A stretch of DNA of 64,000 bases, taken from Paraspadella gotoi. Its lineage: Eukaryota > Chaetognatha. The stretch's first letter is position 1, and each line of letters begins with the position of its first letter. The notes beneath the pieces are model-generated. The model was not told where the DNA came from, ran no database searches, and saw nothing but the letters and a program-made list of their open reading frames with translations. Shown here one piece after another: positions 25,246 to 38,960 of this stretch. A program made the position numbers and the translations under genes. The stretch spans positions 8,750,772-8,814,771 of the forward strand of contig CM119265.1 in the NCBI GenBank assembly GCA_051294375.1, in the 5' to 3' direction.

Positions 25246-27140
25246 TTGTTGCCAACCGGAAACTTGATTTTATTTTCTTTTGAACACCTATTTTTCTTTA
25301 CTCCGTAGGTTCAGCAATCTTCTTTAAATTTTCATTACCACGCGGTCTATTTTCAAGGCCCGGCTCATGGCGTCGATCTCAATTGGCCAGTTGGGTGCGT
25401 CAGGAGTGCCTGCAAACGTTACTCGTGAAGCGGTTTCTTCCGTCTTTCGATGGGTGGAAAGAGAGAAAGGAAGGGGAGGGAGGGAAAGAAAAGAAAAGAA
25501 AAAGAAAAACGGAATGGAAATAGTAATGAAGTATTAGAGCGGAGAAAACGGGAAAAATCGCGTTCAGGGCGCAAAGCATAAATTTTTTTTTTAATAATTA
25601 AGGTCTGTAGATCGGGCAGCTGAACGACAAATGAACGATTCGAACTTCTTTTGCCGATTTTACGAAAAGGTTGGGGTTGTTAAACAGAATTTTATTACCT
25701 GATAAGAAATTACATTGAGCAAATGTCTAAATTAATTAAATTGACTTTGGGACGAATGTAATATTGATTAGCAATACTATAGTATCAAAACATTGTCTAA
25801 TATACCATGGCTAGGACAGGGCACCTGGCTACGGACTATAATCCAATTTTTATTAATTCTCTATTCTACCTATTAATTTTTTTTTCCTAGGATTGGAAAA
25901 AATTTAATGATTAATTAATGGTGCTAAACCAATTATTTATCTAATAAACCTTTTCCTATTTATTTTCATAATTTTAGGTTTTTTAAAAAAGGTCGCTTTT
26001 TAAATTCTATATCTGACGATTATATTTGCGTGGGGCGCTAAAAAAAAGAAAGACTTCCTGGATCTCACACGGACATAAAAATCGGCTCCGGTGCCCCTCC
26101 CGATAAACAGGAAGCGGTGCGTAATTCCGAGGGAAAAAAAAAAATAAACCCCGACGTTACCGGCTTAACGTCGGTGGATGCCGAGGATAATCACAGCGAC
26201 TTCCTATCCCGAGTTTCTCACCCCCGCTGTTTTTCTTGATTCAGGCGTCTGATAAAGAATTCGGGGCGCCGTCCTTTGGAGGTCGGTGAAACGCGGGGCG
26301 ACCGGTCGTCCCCGTCACCTTGGACCCGCCAGACGGGATCGGCGGCGTGGCACCAGCGCGCCGCGCGGGCGAGAAAACGGAATAAAACATAAGAGGGGCG
26401 TTTCGAGGGGGGAACGATGGCTGGAAGTAAAAATGCCGGTGCTGTTAGTTTTAACGTCCGCGTTGAAAAGACGAGGGGAGGAAAAGATTTTTTGCAATCT
26501 TTCTAACAAAAGAGGAGCGAACGGGGAGTGAGGGGTAGGTGTTTAGTGGGAAGCTGGGTTACGGGAGACATGGACTGGGTTCTATTTCCAATTTAGCTCG
26601 GCGCCCGGTGAGTGAGAAAGCCAAGTTTTCAGATCCAGAGGCAAAGGCGGAATGAGACGTGATTGCCGTTCCCGCAGCCGAAACGGCGCGACTTTTATTT
26701 TTTCACGGTTGGACGGGGATTTCTCTCCGGGATCGTCGTCGCTTTGGTCGAAGCGCCGAAAAAAAAAAAACTTGGCTTTTGCTCACCTGCGGAAGGAAAT
26801 TTGGGCACGAAAGAAGAATTGGTGCCGGGCGGCACGGAAAAGGGTGTTGAGGGGCGATCACTAGAAAAAAAAAATGAGGAGGGAAAACATCTTTGGTTTG
26901 AGAAAGAAGGGATGGCGAGGGAAACGGAGATTATCGATATTTCATTTCCCACTTTCTTCCCTTTATTTTTCTCGGCCTATTTCTCTTCTTCTCATCCTCA
27001 TTTTTCCTTCTCTCCCCCTTTTTTTTCTCACCTGCCTCAAGTGTGCTCCAGTCTCTCGAAAAATGTCTCTCCTCGTTTCCACCGCAATAATTATTTTTCT
27101 TTATTTCTCCAACTTCGCCGGATACCACAATTCCACAATC

Positions 27141-30100
27141 CCTTCCAGTCCCCGAGCCATCGTTGGACCACAACGAATTTTAAAGGCCCCAGCACCGCCG
27201 CGCCCGTTTCCTCGCCTTGTTCGCGATTTCCATTTGTCATTAATTTCAATTAAATATATTGTTTTCTTGCATTTCGGGAACGACGCTGACCCGAAAACCA
27301 AAAAGAGGAAGCATGAGCGAGTTTCAACCAAACGCCTGCGCTGCCCGCTGTCAAGAAACTTGCTCGCTCCGCAGATGAAAATCCCCACAAGGATAAGTTT
27401 GAAATTGGAGTGAGGGGCAAAGGGCTCCGGGAAGGGAAGGACAATCATCCGAAGGATAATGGCCTTTTTTTTCCTCGATGATTTTTTTTCCTTCAAAATT
27501 TTACAATTTGAAATGCGAATGTAAATCGTTCGTCAAAAGGTCGACCGAAAAATTTATTCTATTTCTTTCCACGCTAATCGATTCTCTTTATTTGTTTTCC
27601 TTTATTTCTTCTTTCTCTTCTGCTGCATTATTCCTTCCTTTCATTTTCTCATCGTTCTTTCCTTTCGCTTTTCAAAACTTCCCAAGGCAAATTCAAGCGA
27701 TCTTTTTTGTTTTCGCCCTTCAAGTCTGCCTGGACTCATAATCATTTTCTTCCTCTCAACTCACTCTCGTTTTCCCTTCCCCCCATCTGCACGGGGCCAC
27801 CTTGAAACGCTGCATGGCAGTTTCTGGGGTGCTAGATTGGTTCTGGGGCCAGCCCGCCCATGCCCCCTCCCGGGACGGCCTGCCAACGAAGTTGCGCCAG
27901 GGCGCGTCATTTCCCCGGGGCTTTAGGTGGGGCGCTGGCGTCCGGGCGGGCTGATCCGAAGGGGGAACGCCGAAGAGGGCGCGTCTGTATCTGAGGGTTT
28001 GCGGCGCTGCTGCGTGACGGACTGCCGGCCGAGCGTTGACGAAGATTGACCTGAGTGAAATGCGGAAGATTTTTGCCGGTTTGGGGACGGCACCGAGGAA
28101 GGAAGATTAACGTATTATTGAAAATAAACAAAACTTTTTTTTTTCAAGAAATTGATTCCCCACAACAAACTAATTGATCCCACATGGGAGAAAAACAACA
28201 ATACAAGTAATTTGAAACAAGAACGCAAATTTAAAGAAAAGCGCCCTTTATAAAAATATCCCTAACATATTATACTGTTAAAGGGAAAAATAAATGAAAA
28301 TAAAAATTTGTAACACAACACGGAGGAAAATCTTAGATGGGCGAAGAACGGAAGTTTCGCCCTCACGAGGCTCACACTTCATTACTTAATTCCCTCAAAA
28401 ATTGGGTGGCGAGTATCTCCGAGACCTTTTCCCTCATCGACTTTCCTCATCGGCATACGAAAGAAAAAAAAAAAACACCGCAAATCTCCCCTGTGGGACA
28501 TCCAGCCATTTAACGTCTTTCTTATTAAAAAATGATAAATAAAATATGGAGAAATGTTTAACGTCGTCTGGGCCGGGCGTGAGGCAGATCGGGGGGGAAG
28601 AAACCGAATGGCGCCGGCCGCGAAAAATCCGTTTCGGGCGTCTCCGTCCGATTTCTTTTTACCCCCTTTTCCCTACTTAAGATCCGTTTCCGTTTTCCTT
28701 TCGTTCTTTTCCGTCATCAGATTATGTCCTTGTATAACCGTTTCATGATAAATATTTACTATATATATATTTGTCTTCCTTTAACTTGCTTACTTATTTT
28801 ACATTATTTTATAGTTTCTTATCTTCTTAAAATTTTTTTTGGGGGGGGGGAAATTTTGCATATTCGTCCCTTTTTTTTTCTTTATTTTTTTTCTTTTATG
28901 TGGGGTGCCACTTACATTTTATTTTCCCCCCCCGCTTCCCATCCCCCCTCTATTTTTCCCCCCCCGCTCCGGGCTTCTTAAAGTTTTCCTCCTGAACCAC
29001 TCACTCCCCCTTTCTTTTTTCGCCAAGTCCTCAAATCGACCTTGTTTCATTCGCAGTCCTATCTTCGCTTTCACCTCCAAACTTCAATTTGGCCTCCCAT
29101 TTTTCTTCGCATCCATTGTTCCAGCTCCTAGTTTTTTTGATTCATACATCTGGATTTATAATTTGTCACAGTTTTCCCTACTTCAGGTCTTTTCTATTTT
29201 CTCTATTTCTTCGGTCCTCCTCTCTCTCTTGTCTCCATCTTTTCATTGACCAACCGATCTGCAAAACTCACCTCGCAATCCGACCTTCATTTTCCTCTTC
29301 TTTTTCCACTCCCGCATCGATTTGTCTCACACTTTCACTTTATCCACCCATTCACTTTTTTTCCACTCCTTCCTTTCTTCCTCGAACCAAACGGCCTCAC
29401 ATAAAATTACAGTTCGCGCATAAATCGTCGAGTTTAAACATCTCAGCAGATATCTCCTGGGGTTATCAGGTGTTCTGGTTTGTTGTCACCTATCTGCATA
29501 CTCATTAGGCCTTGCTTTTACGTAATCAGATATGAAAACTAAATGACATGGAGAGTAAAGCATTAGATGTTTTAACAATTATTTAAAAAATCTAATGCTT
29601 ATATTAGATGTTACAACATTCATCACTTTTCAGGATTACTGACCCAGTATCATCGGAATATAAAAAAGCCGACCGTTCGCCCCATTGACGCCACTCTTCG
29701 CACGTATGACGCCGTACGGTTCCCGGCATTTGACGCCAGAATTCGCCAGCATTGCGACGCCGTCCTTACGTTTCCGTTGCACTTATCGATTACCGCGACG
29801 GCCGGATGCGTTTGGCGGCGCCGACGGCTTAGACGACGGCGCGCGAACGAGGCGCGTTGATGACGGTTTGGGCGGTGGCTTACGAAGATCTGCGGGACGC
29901 GAGCAGAGAGAGATGTGGAGAGAAAGCAAGAGAGAGGAGAGAGAGAGATACCGAGAGAATGAGAGATAGAGAGAGAGGGATTATGAGAGAGAAGAGAGAG
30001 AAGGCCATGCCGCTGAGAGAGGAGGAAAGAGAGAGAGAGAGAAAAGGACAGAGAAAAAGAACGCGGCAGTGATGAGGTGTTTGATCGTAGCCAGCGAAGT

Positions 30101-32037
30101 GGAACAAATAGCTAGGAAAATTAAAAAAAACGCCAGATAGTCAATTTGGCATAAAACGATGATTTATTTCTGTTTTCCATTAGTGAACAGCAATCGAATT
30201 AAAAAATGAGTTGACATTGGAATGAATTTGGTTTTGGTTATCTTATTCGGGTCGGGTTATACCGAAACATGAAACGAAGACCCCACCTTTTCGGATCGTG
30301 TCGGAAAATTCGAAAACCTTGAAAAAAAAAAATGATTTATTTAATTATATATCTATTTATAAAAACACCTTGTTCTCAATTTTTAATTTTGTCATTTCTT
30401 TCCCTTCCTTTATCTCATTCAAAAGAAGAAATGCAAAGAAAAAAAAAAAAACATTATATTGGCAAAAAAATTACAAAAAAAAAAAAAACCCCTTGACGAA
30501 ATTGAGATCAATCTTGTTTTTTTTTAAATTTTTTTTAAACGAGAAATTTTTAAAAACAAAAACGAGGCTTCGATTAAATCAAGGTCGTCATTTTAAATCC
30601 GGACCGGCGTTTGACGACCGTTGACGCTGACGGTATTCCCTACTGGCGGGTGTCGGATTTCCGCCTCCCCGCCGTCTTTGGTGTTTATGCCACTTTTTAC
30701 GCTTGGATTTTGAATATTCACTTACGACGAGGGCGTCAGGATCTGAGCGTAAGTCACGTTAGACGCTTGAAAAACCCAGACTCTTTACCTAGATTAAAAA
30801 TTTGAAATAAAAATTTTGACGGGGCGTCCGGACACATTCATAAAGACCTTTTAATAATTGCGTACTATTAAAACTTATGTAAAATTTTAAGAATGAATAT
30901 AGGTACGTTAATAGCCTTACTTGTTAAATAAGACGTACGTGAAAGTTGCAGATCAAAATTCGAATTGTTAATTCAATGAACCAGTCTTGGACTGTAAAAA
31001 CATTGATCATTAATAAAAAAAATTTGTTTTAAAATTTTCTCAATTTTGCCATACATAGCTTACCATAGCAAATGTAAAAATATTTTTTAAATGATGTTTT
31101 TTAGTTTTGAACAGCAGATTCGAATTCCTCATAAAAGTTTTATTAAAAGAAACATATAAGATTCTTAATCAAAAATTCTTTCATTAAGTTAGCAAAAAAA
31201 TTTTAAAAAACTATATTTTTATACTAAAATTTAATTAATAGGTTAATCAACTTAATAGATTTTTTAGGGATATTTGATTACTATAATTAAGTCTTATGGA
31301 AATAACTCTTAATAAAAAGAGTTATATTTCCTTTTATCATTCTCAAAAAAAAACAAGCAATAAAAAATAAGTGAATTCCTCTTCAAAGTCAAGACGATAT
31401 ATTTTAAAATATCCATTATCGTTGCTATTCGTGAGGCGAATTGAGCGCGAAGAACGAGTTCAATAACCAAAACAAGGAATACAAAACAACAACAACAACA
31501 AGAAAACGGCTCATTCTTTCAGCGCCACGTCTCTCGTCTATTTTGCTTTGTTTACATGAAAATCATTTCTCCTGTTACCATTTGAGTGCGGAGAAATTCA
31601 AGTGTTGACGCATCTTAAGGTTTGCCGTTCAAATCATATCATGATCCTTTATTTTTCTTTTTTTTCATTCATTGACTCAATAATTAGTCATTTGAACTCG
31701 ACCGTATTGAGTTCTTTATGGTAAAGACCTTTGACTCTGATCATAACATCTCACTCTCTCTCCTCATCTCTCTCTCTCCTCTCGCTCTCCATCTCTCTCT
31801 TACTCATCTCGTCTCTCTCTAATCTCCTCATCTCTCCTCTACTCTCTAACTCTCGTTCACAGTCACACTAGCTCTCACTAAACTTTCACCTGGTGGCAGT
31901 TTCCCGTTCCTTACGAACTTCACATCGCCTACCTTTAGTCTTTTTAGCCCTCTTAACTTTGCTCAAAATCATGTAGATTACACTTATTATTATTATTAAT
32001 TATTATTATTATTATTATTAATTATTATTATTTATTA

Positions 32038-32068
<31 letters not shown>

Positions 32069-34222
32069 TTATTATTATTATTAATTATATTACCTACGAT
32101 ATACCCAATTATATTGTCATCACCCTAGTTAGTCGTGACTAGTGAAAGACAAAGAGATGAGACGGAGACGACGACGAAGACGACGACGAGACATCTCTTT
32201 TAAACCCTCTCCACTTTCTTCACCTCTCCTTTCCCGCTCTCTCCATTCCATTCACTTACCCTGATACCCGCTCAACTTCCAAGGCCTTCGCCTTTACCCA
32301 AACCCCCCAAACCCATCCTCACTTTAAAACAATAACCTGTCCCGGCGCGAAGCTGCGACTCCACGGATTGCAAGCGTGGAGTTCTGAATTCCTCGCAACG
32401 ACCGGAATGTGTCGGACAGAGGCGCGCTCTCCGATTGGACGGGGGCCGGGGCGTGGGGGAGAGGGAAGAGGGGTATAGGGGGTGGGGTAATGGAAGGAGC
32501 GAGGCGTGGGATCTAGCATGAACTTTATCTTCTATTTTAAATTCATTCGGGCAAGGAGATTAGAGGGTGACAGGGAAGTGCACGGATACTGGTGACACCA
32601 GGAGGGTTACAGGGACACTGCCACGGGCGACCCCCGGCTTGGCGGGAACTGTCATTAAAATGATCGTACTTAAGACAATAAGGAATGTATTTAGAAGTAA
32701 ATTAACAAAGAACGGTATGCGAATGACCTAGGTACTAAAAAAAAAATGGGATTGAAGGTCCGGGAAGAAAGGATCGTCAGCGGAGAAAGCTATAGAAAGG
32801 ACAAGGAGAAGTAAACAGTCAGAACAAACAGCAAAAGCGACGAAAAGTAACGGAGGTAATTATAACACGAGAGAACACAGAGAACGAAAAGTCAGGGCGG
32901 AAGACCGACCAGGAGGATGGAATCTGGGAACAGTGAGGAAAGGAAGGACGTGAAATTCCGTGTAATGTCTCCCGCAGGACGAAATTGAAAGGGACGGATT
33001 AACGAGTTATATCTTTTCTTCTTATCTTTCTTTCCGATATCGCGGTCGAAATCTTCTTCCTCCTTCTGTGTGTCCTCCTCAGAAATCCAGAAAGCAATTT
33101 TTTTTGTAAACAAATAGAAAGGAAAAAAAAGAAGCGGTTCCATACACTTTCGGGATTTTTTCTTTTCTTTTTTTTTTCTTCTCAAATTTCCGCTTTCATA
33201 CTATTTTCCTTCATCTCCCTCTCCTCTTTCTTAGCATCCGAAATCCAAAAGGCTGGTATATTTATTATCCTATTTATCTAACTTTTCCTTTCTCCTACCC
33301 ATCTTACGTCGCGTCATTCCAGAAAAACGCCGTTATCGTTTTTTTCTTTTATTCTCTTTCTATCAGCGATATTTGTAAGTACAATACGGGGAACGCGATA
33401 TCGGGGCCGTAGAGTCTTGACTTATCTTTTTCTTTTTCTTTATTTTCGTTTATTTTCTTACTCTAGTTCCTTGCGTTATTCTCTTTGTTCCCGTACTGAT
33501 GGTCTTACCTTACCTAAATCTCCGACTTAACACGTCATCTCATCTCTCTCTCCTCTCTCATCATCTCTCTCTTCTCTTCTTTCTCTTCTCTCTCTCTCTC
33601 TCTGTCTCTCGCTCTCTGCTTTCTGCTCTTCATTTCTGCCCCAAACTCGTCCGCTTCTTCTTCACCGTCATTTTTTTATGGGTTCTTTCTCCGTCGATGC
33701 TCCAAATCCCGATATTATTTTTTCTCTTCCTCGCTTACCTACCTACTAAAAATAATTATCATATAGGACCTGCTTCTCACAGTGCAAAATAAAACAATAC
33801 ATTACCAAATACACATAACAAGGAAATAGACCTCGACCTCTTGGTGTTTATGTTTACTATATGACAATATCTATATTTAGACAATAGAGCCCCAACGTAT
33901 AAACAATGATTTTCGCGATTTCAAAAAATTTCTCGGATTTGGAGACTTTTTAGAATTAATAAAAATATAGACCGTAAGAATTTAAAAAGGCGTAGCTGCG
34001 CCAATATAGTTAGGTATTTGATATAATTTTTAATGCTCCAGTAAATTATATAATGTGCGTCATCATTTAGATCTAGGTTAATTATAACTAGAACCCACAG
34101 CTCGATGGCCCACTTTAAAGGCAGCGCGTCTCTCGAATTGCCGAAGTCGTTGACTCCTCCACGCCCCCTTCATTCTCTCTCTTCTCGTTCTCTCTCTCTC
34201 TTCAGTCTCTCTCTCTACTCTC

Positions 34223-34281
<59 letters not shown>

Positions 34282-36516
34282 TTTACCAAACCCGCGGGGG
34301 AATCCTCTTTTTTTTCGAATGAGGTAACGCAATCTCATGTAAATGCCTTCGATCGGATCAATTCGGTTATAAAACTTTGTTCATAAAAGTCAGGTCTTTC
34401 ACTTATTATTCTCGTATTTCTTTCGCGCATAGCATTTTTGTATACATGAAATATTCTTTCTTACTGCTCCAATTATTTGATTGTATTTATTTCATACATT
34501 TATTCTTTCGAACGTCATTCCATCATTTCATCCGATTGTCTTTTTTTTTATTTCTTCCATCGCGTTTTGGAACCATATTTTCTCGTCTTTTTTTATATTT
34601 ATTCCTCATGCCTCCGCGGTCGTATCGCTCGTTACGGGCGCTCGCCATGGGATAACAACGCGTCGATATTAAGAGGACGCAGTCCTAATCGACTCAGTTT
34701 TCGCCATTTGCTCCTTTTTGGTCGGAGTCGGCATGCCCCTTCTAATGTCTCGCCTCTCCGAGGGGGTTTTGGCTTAAGAATTTTTTTTTCTATATTTCTA
34801 TCTTTATTATTTTTTCGGTTTGTTGCACTTAAGGAACAAAGATAACGGCCTACCAGGAATCATTCGTCTTGGGAACCAAAAGTTTGATGTTTGTAATTTT
34901 TTCTTCTTTGAAGTTAACACTTTTTAATTTTTGGCTCATAAAGTTAGTGAAGTTTCGGCGTAGAAGCATGAGAAAGAAAAAAACTTTTTTCAGATAACAG
35001 ATTTTCAACATTTTTAGCTTCACTTAATAATAATTATACTCAAATTTTGACACGTCTTTGATAAGGGGTTTGATTTTACTTAACTAACCATAGCTAATAA
35101 TCAGATGAAAATCAACAGCACTTTTCTTTTCTCTACCCGATGCCCCTCACATTTATTAATCCGTCCCATTACCCCCCCCCTCTCACCGCCCCCCTTTCAT
35201 TTTTTTTCTTCAAATTGACTTCTTACAACACGGCCCGATTGATTGCTTGGTTTAAAGCCAGGACTCGTATTTTAATAATCAATAAATTTCCCCTTGTCAT
35301 CAATAATGGTCGTTTTTGCATTGCAAGGAATTCCGATGCAGCTCAGAGTCTAGACGTTTTTCCGGAAGGTATACGCCCGTACCTTGGGGATTCACGAAGG
35401 TGGCTTATGAAAATCATTTTTTTTTTTTTTATACTAACGCTATACGACGCTAAAATCAAAGTGCGGCAAATTCTTTATTTTTTGCTCTCTTCTCTGCTCT
35501 TTCTCTCTCGTCTTTTGCAGACTTTGGCTCGGCGCACTCTGATTTTTGGAATATATTTATTTTCCGTCGGTGTTCGGCACGAGCGTTCTTCAACGTTATG
35601 CTGGCGCGACACGTCTATGAGCGACGAAAAGTCCCCCGTCGCTTGTTTGTTGTATGTGCCGAAGCCCCCCTCTGTATCTGAAAACCAACCAGACCCGTCG
35701 TCGCACTTGAGTTCACTCTTCTTTTCGCGTTTTTTTTTTTTTTAGGCAAACGCAAGTCTCCCGCCTTTCGTTTTGTTTTAGTTTTTTCCGTTTTTTGTTT
35801 TCTGGAGGTCAAACACGCATGTCTCCCGCGTTTTGTTTTTTGTTTGCTATTTTTGTTTAGATGTTTTTCGGTTTATCTTTTTAGGGTCAAACGCATGTCT
35901 ACCCGCTTTGTTTTTTGTTTTTGTTTTTGTTTTTCTTCTAGGTCAAACAGCTGTCTCCCCGCTTTGTTTTTCTTTTTTTTGTTTTTTGTTTTTTAGGTCC
36001 AACGCACTGTTCTCCCACTTCTGTTTTTTGTTTTTTGTTTTTGTTTTCTTAGGTCAACGCATGTCTCCCGCTTTGTTTTGTCTTTGTTTTTTGTTTTTGT
36101 ATTTTGTTTTCTTTAGGTCCAAACGCATGTCTCCGCTTTGATTTTTCTTTTCTCCCCTAATTCGACTCAAAATTTTGTTTATCCCTTTTAACGGTTTTGT
36201 TTTTATATTTCATTCTTCCACCCCTCCCGAACGAATTTAAGTTTCCCCTCCCTTACTAATCCCAATGACTCGCTCTTATCCACCGGCGTTAACCCCGGCG
36301 TTAGGACTCACCTGACCATAACGGCTATGGATCTGATTTACACCCTATGGAACCACTATTAGCGGCGGTCTTCTGCTCCATTCCCCCAAAAAAAAAATGC
36401 GGTTGATATAAAAAAAGGCGGCGCCAGGGTGGCATTGAACTGGATCGCTTAAGCAAATGTTGCGCTGGTGCGGAGAGAGAGAAGGGGAGAGAAGGAGAGA
36501 GGAGAGAGAAGAGACG

Positions 36517-36557
<41 letters not shown>

Positions 36558-37346
36558 AGAAGAGCGAGAGAGAGTTCTCGGAGATAATTTGAGTCTTGCT
36601 GCTTATCGATATATTGCGGATTGTCAATTGTCAGTCAGTCTGTCAGAAAGTTTCAGGTTAATTTGCTTTAAAATTTATATTATGTACAGTAAATGAATAA
36701 CTTGAATAAATCACTTCCAAGGAAGCTGGAGCTTACCAAAGCAAGGCGTAATCACCATTGATGTCTTGCTGCTTTTATAGCATCTCTCTCTCTCTCATGA
36801 CTCTTTATCTCTTCTCTATCTATCTCTCTCTCTCTCTCTCTCTCGTCTCGTTTAGAATTTCATCTCAGTCCATTCGATCTCCATTTCGAACTCATGCTTT
36901 CCTTCTCGCGCCGACGCACATCCTCACCTTGAAAGGGCATATTTATGCGCTCTTCCCACTTCTTGCTCAACCCCCCCCCCCCAATGCTCCCTTCACCGGC
37001 TTCAAATTTTCTTTTTTTTCCCCCATTCCAAATCTCCCATTCCCCACCCCCCCCAAAAGGTCTTTCGACACCCTTCTTTCCAATTCTCCCTACCAATGTT
37101 CTCACTGGAGTAACACGATATTGATTATGTTTTCTCTTTCTCCCCGACGACGGACGACGACGACGCGACGAACGACGACGAACGACGCGGCGGCGGCTTT
37201 GAATTCCTCGAGATATTAACTCAATCCAATCAGGTCGACTTATCTCTTTAGTTTTTTCTTTTCTTTCTCCCCCCCCCTCTCTCTCCTCTTTCTGTCTTTT
37301 CACTTCCTTTTTATATTTTTTCTCTATCTTTTGCTTTCTTCAAGTT
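27141..37346 (+). repeat. 10.2-kb direct duplication, right copy
   Basis: This is the same sequence as 1-10206, but it continues cleanly on both sides: leftward into 27.0 kb and rightward through a (GA)n tract to the SAPCD2-like exon. That makes it the better placed copy. Confidence 0.95.
35744..36140 (+). repeat. Seven-copy minisatellite (right duplicate)
   Basis: Identical to 8604-9000. Confidence 0.88.
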
Positions 37347-37575
37347 GACGCTTTCTCTTTCGTCTGCCAGATGCGCCAATATGGCGCGAAAAAAGGAATC
37401 GGTCTCAAATGACGACATTGGATGGGGATTTCTAATTTACTTGTTCACTTTTCTTCAAATCTTTTTTCTTTTTTTTACTTTTCCTATTTTTTTCATCGAG
37501 TGATGTCGCAAAAGGAGGCAGGAGAAGAGAAAGAAATTGTATATCGCTTTCGCCCGACGCGACCGCAGGACATGC

Positions 37576-37618
37576 GAAAAGAGAGAGAGAGAAGAAGAGA
37601 GAGAGAGAGGAGAGAGAG

Positions 37619-37661
<43 letters not shown>
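37576..37661 (+). repeat. (GA)n microsatellite at the right edge of the duplicated block
   Basis: GA tract at the point where the left copy breaks into a gap. Confidence 0.93.
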
Positions 37662-37664
<3 letters not shown>

Positions 37665-37968
37665 GTGTTTTGTTTCGTATTTTCGCTGTTTTTAATTTTC
37701 TTTTGTTATGCTCGAAAATTTTATCGCTGTTTTTTCATAAGTTTTTTCAGTTATTTTTTCCCTTTTTTTTTGGAAAATTAATTTTTTTATAAGTTCATTT
37801 TGATAATCTCACTTAATTTCATTTAATTCAATTCTGCATAGGTTTTCCACAAGTTTCACTTACTAAATCGTCGGAATCAAGCTCTCAAAAACCATATAAA
37901 ATATTTGTAATAATCCCCTCCAGCCCTGGCCCCCACCTTTCCATACAAACCCAACCTCCATCCCTCAC

Positions 37969-38237
37969 CTGGCCCTGACGAGGGCGATCCTCAGTCCCCC
38001 GACGAAGCGTTCGAAGGAGAGCCGTCCGTTTGGGGGCGTGACCTTCTTGAGGGCGTCGAGCACGCCGGGCGGGAGTCCCTTGGCGTTCTCGGACCAACGA
38101 GCCTCGATGTCCCTGAGACTGACCGAGCCAGTCCGGCTCTCGTCGAGAATGTCGAAGAGGGTGCGAAGGCTCTCCACGAAGGCTTTGGGGAGACCGTCGA
38201 GAGCCGTTTGAGGCGTCAGGTCTACCGAGGACGACAT
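37969..38237 (-). CDS. SAPCD2-like: SAPCD2-like protein, first coding exon (partial)
   Basis: Reading the minus strand from ATG at 38237, the exon encodes about 90 residues and ends at a CAG|GTGAGG donor (GT at 38-37967), phase 2. The segments GLPKAFVESLRTLFDILDE, LRDIEARW and LSFERFVGGLRIAL match, from memory, the conserved N-terminus of SAPCD2 (suppressor APC domain containing 2), an EF-hand-like region of a cortical protein that influences spindle orientation and epithelial polarity in vertebrates. The exon is GC-rich with CpGs, unlike its AT-rich surroundings. The remaining exons should lie to the left on the minus strand; I could not find them in the simple-repeat sequence there, and the block they would cross is the duplicated one. 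The start is the only Met giving the full conserved segment. An ORF in another frame is a shadow. Confidence 0.82.
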
Positions 38238-38880
38238 GGCGAGGAATTCCTTTATTTGATTTTTCCGTTTTCTCGCTTGTTTGTCTTTAATTTTTCAGTT
38301 TAAGTTCGTTTAACTTTTTTAAATTTTCAAGTTTTTTAAATTAAAATTTTAAGATGGACGTAGCGAACTTTTAAATAGCACCGCCAGAGTCTCTGGAAAC
38401 GCAAGATTTGTTGCTCTGTGTTAATGACGCGATAAAAAAAAAAAGCAAGAATGGGCAATGAACTGGTGGCATTGTCTTTTTCAGCTGACGGTCGAAAAGG
38501 AATGAATCACCGACAGAGAAAAGACCCGGGACGGAAACCTCGATAATTAGTCGGAAATGATCGAGAAAAGTAGAGCGAGAAGAATCGGTCTCACTAATCA
38601 CTTCGATTCGAGCTACTTTTTCGCGTAAAATTGTATCCGTTTATGTTTTTTTTAAATTACTTTTTATCGCTAAATTGTTACGCGACCCCTTTCTCATTTT
38701 CTTTACGAGCGAAGCTAATTAAACAATTCGTTTCGTTCGTTAGTTTTTAAAAACGAAAACTTGGTCTGGGTACGAAAGTACAAAAAAAGTTCGTTACAAT
38801 TTTTTTTTTTCGGTTTTACTTTTTCGAAACGAGTCGTAACTGTTGTTCTAAGCGAGTTAGGAACGAGACTCGAACTTGTC

Positions 38881-38960
<80 letters not shown>

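Larger units (their letters stand above)
22861..27140. other. Mostly unassigned sequence
   Basis: Mixed AT-rich DNA with GC-richer patches at 23810-24070, 25070-25250 and 26040-26560. ORFs here lack motifs. It contains a partial dispersed repeat, a weak tRNA-like segment and a bulged hairpin, listed separately. Confidence 0.4.
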
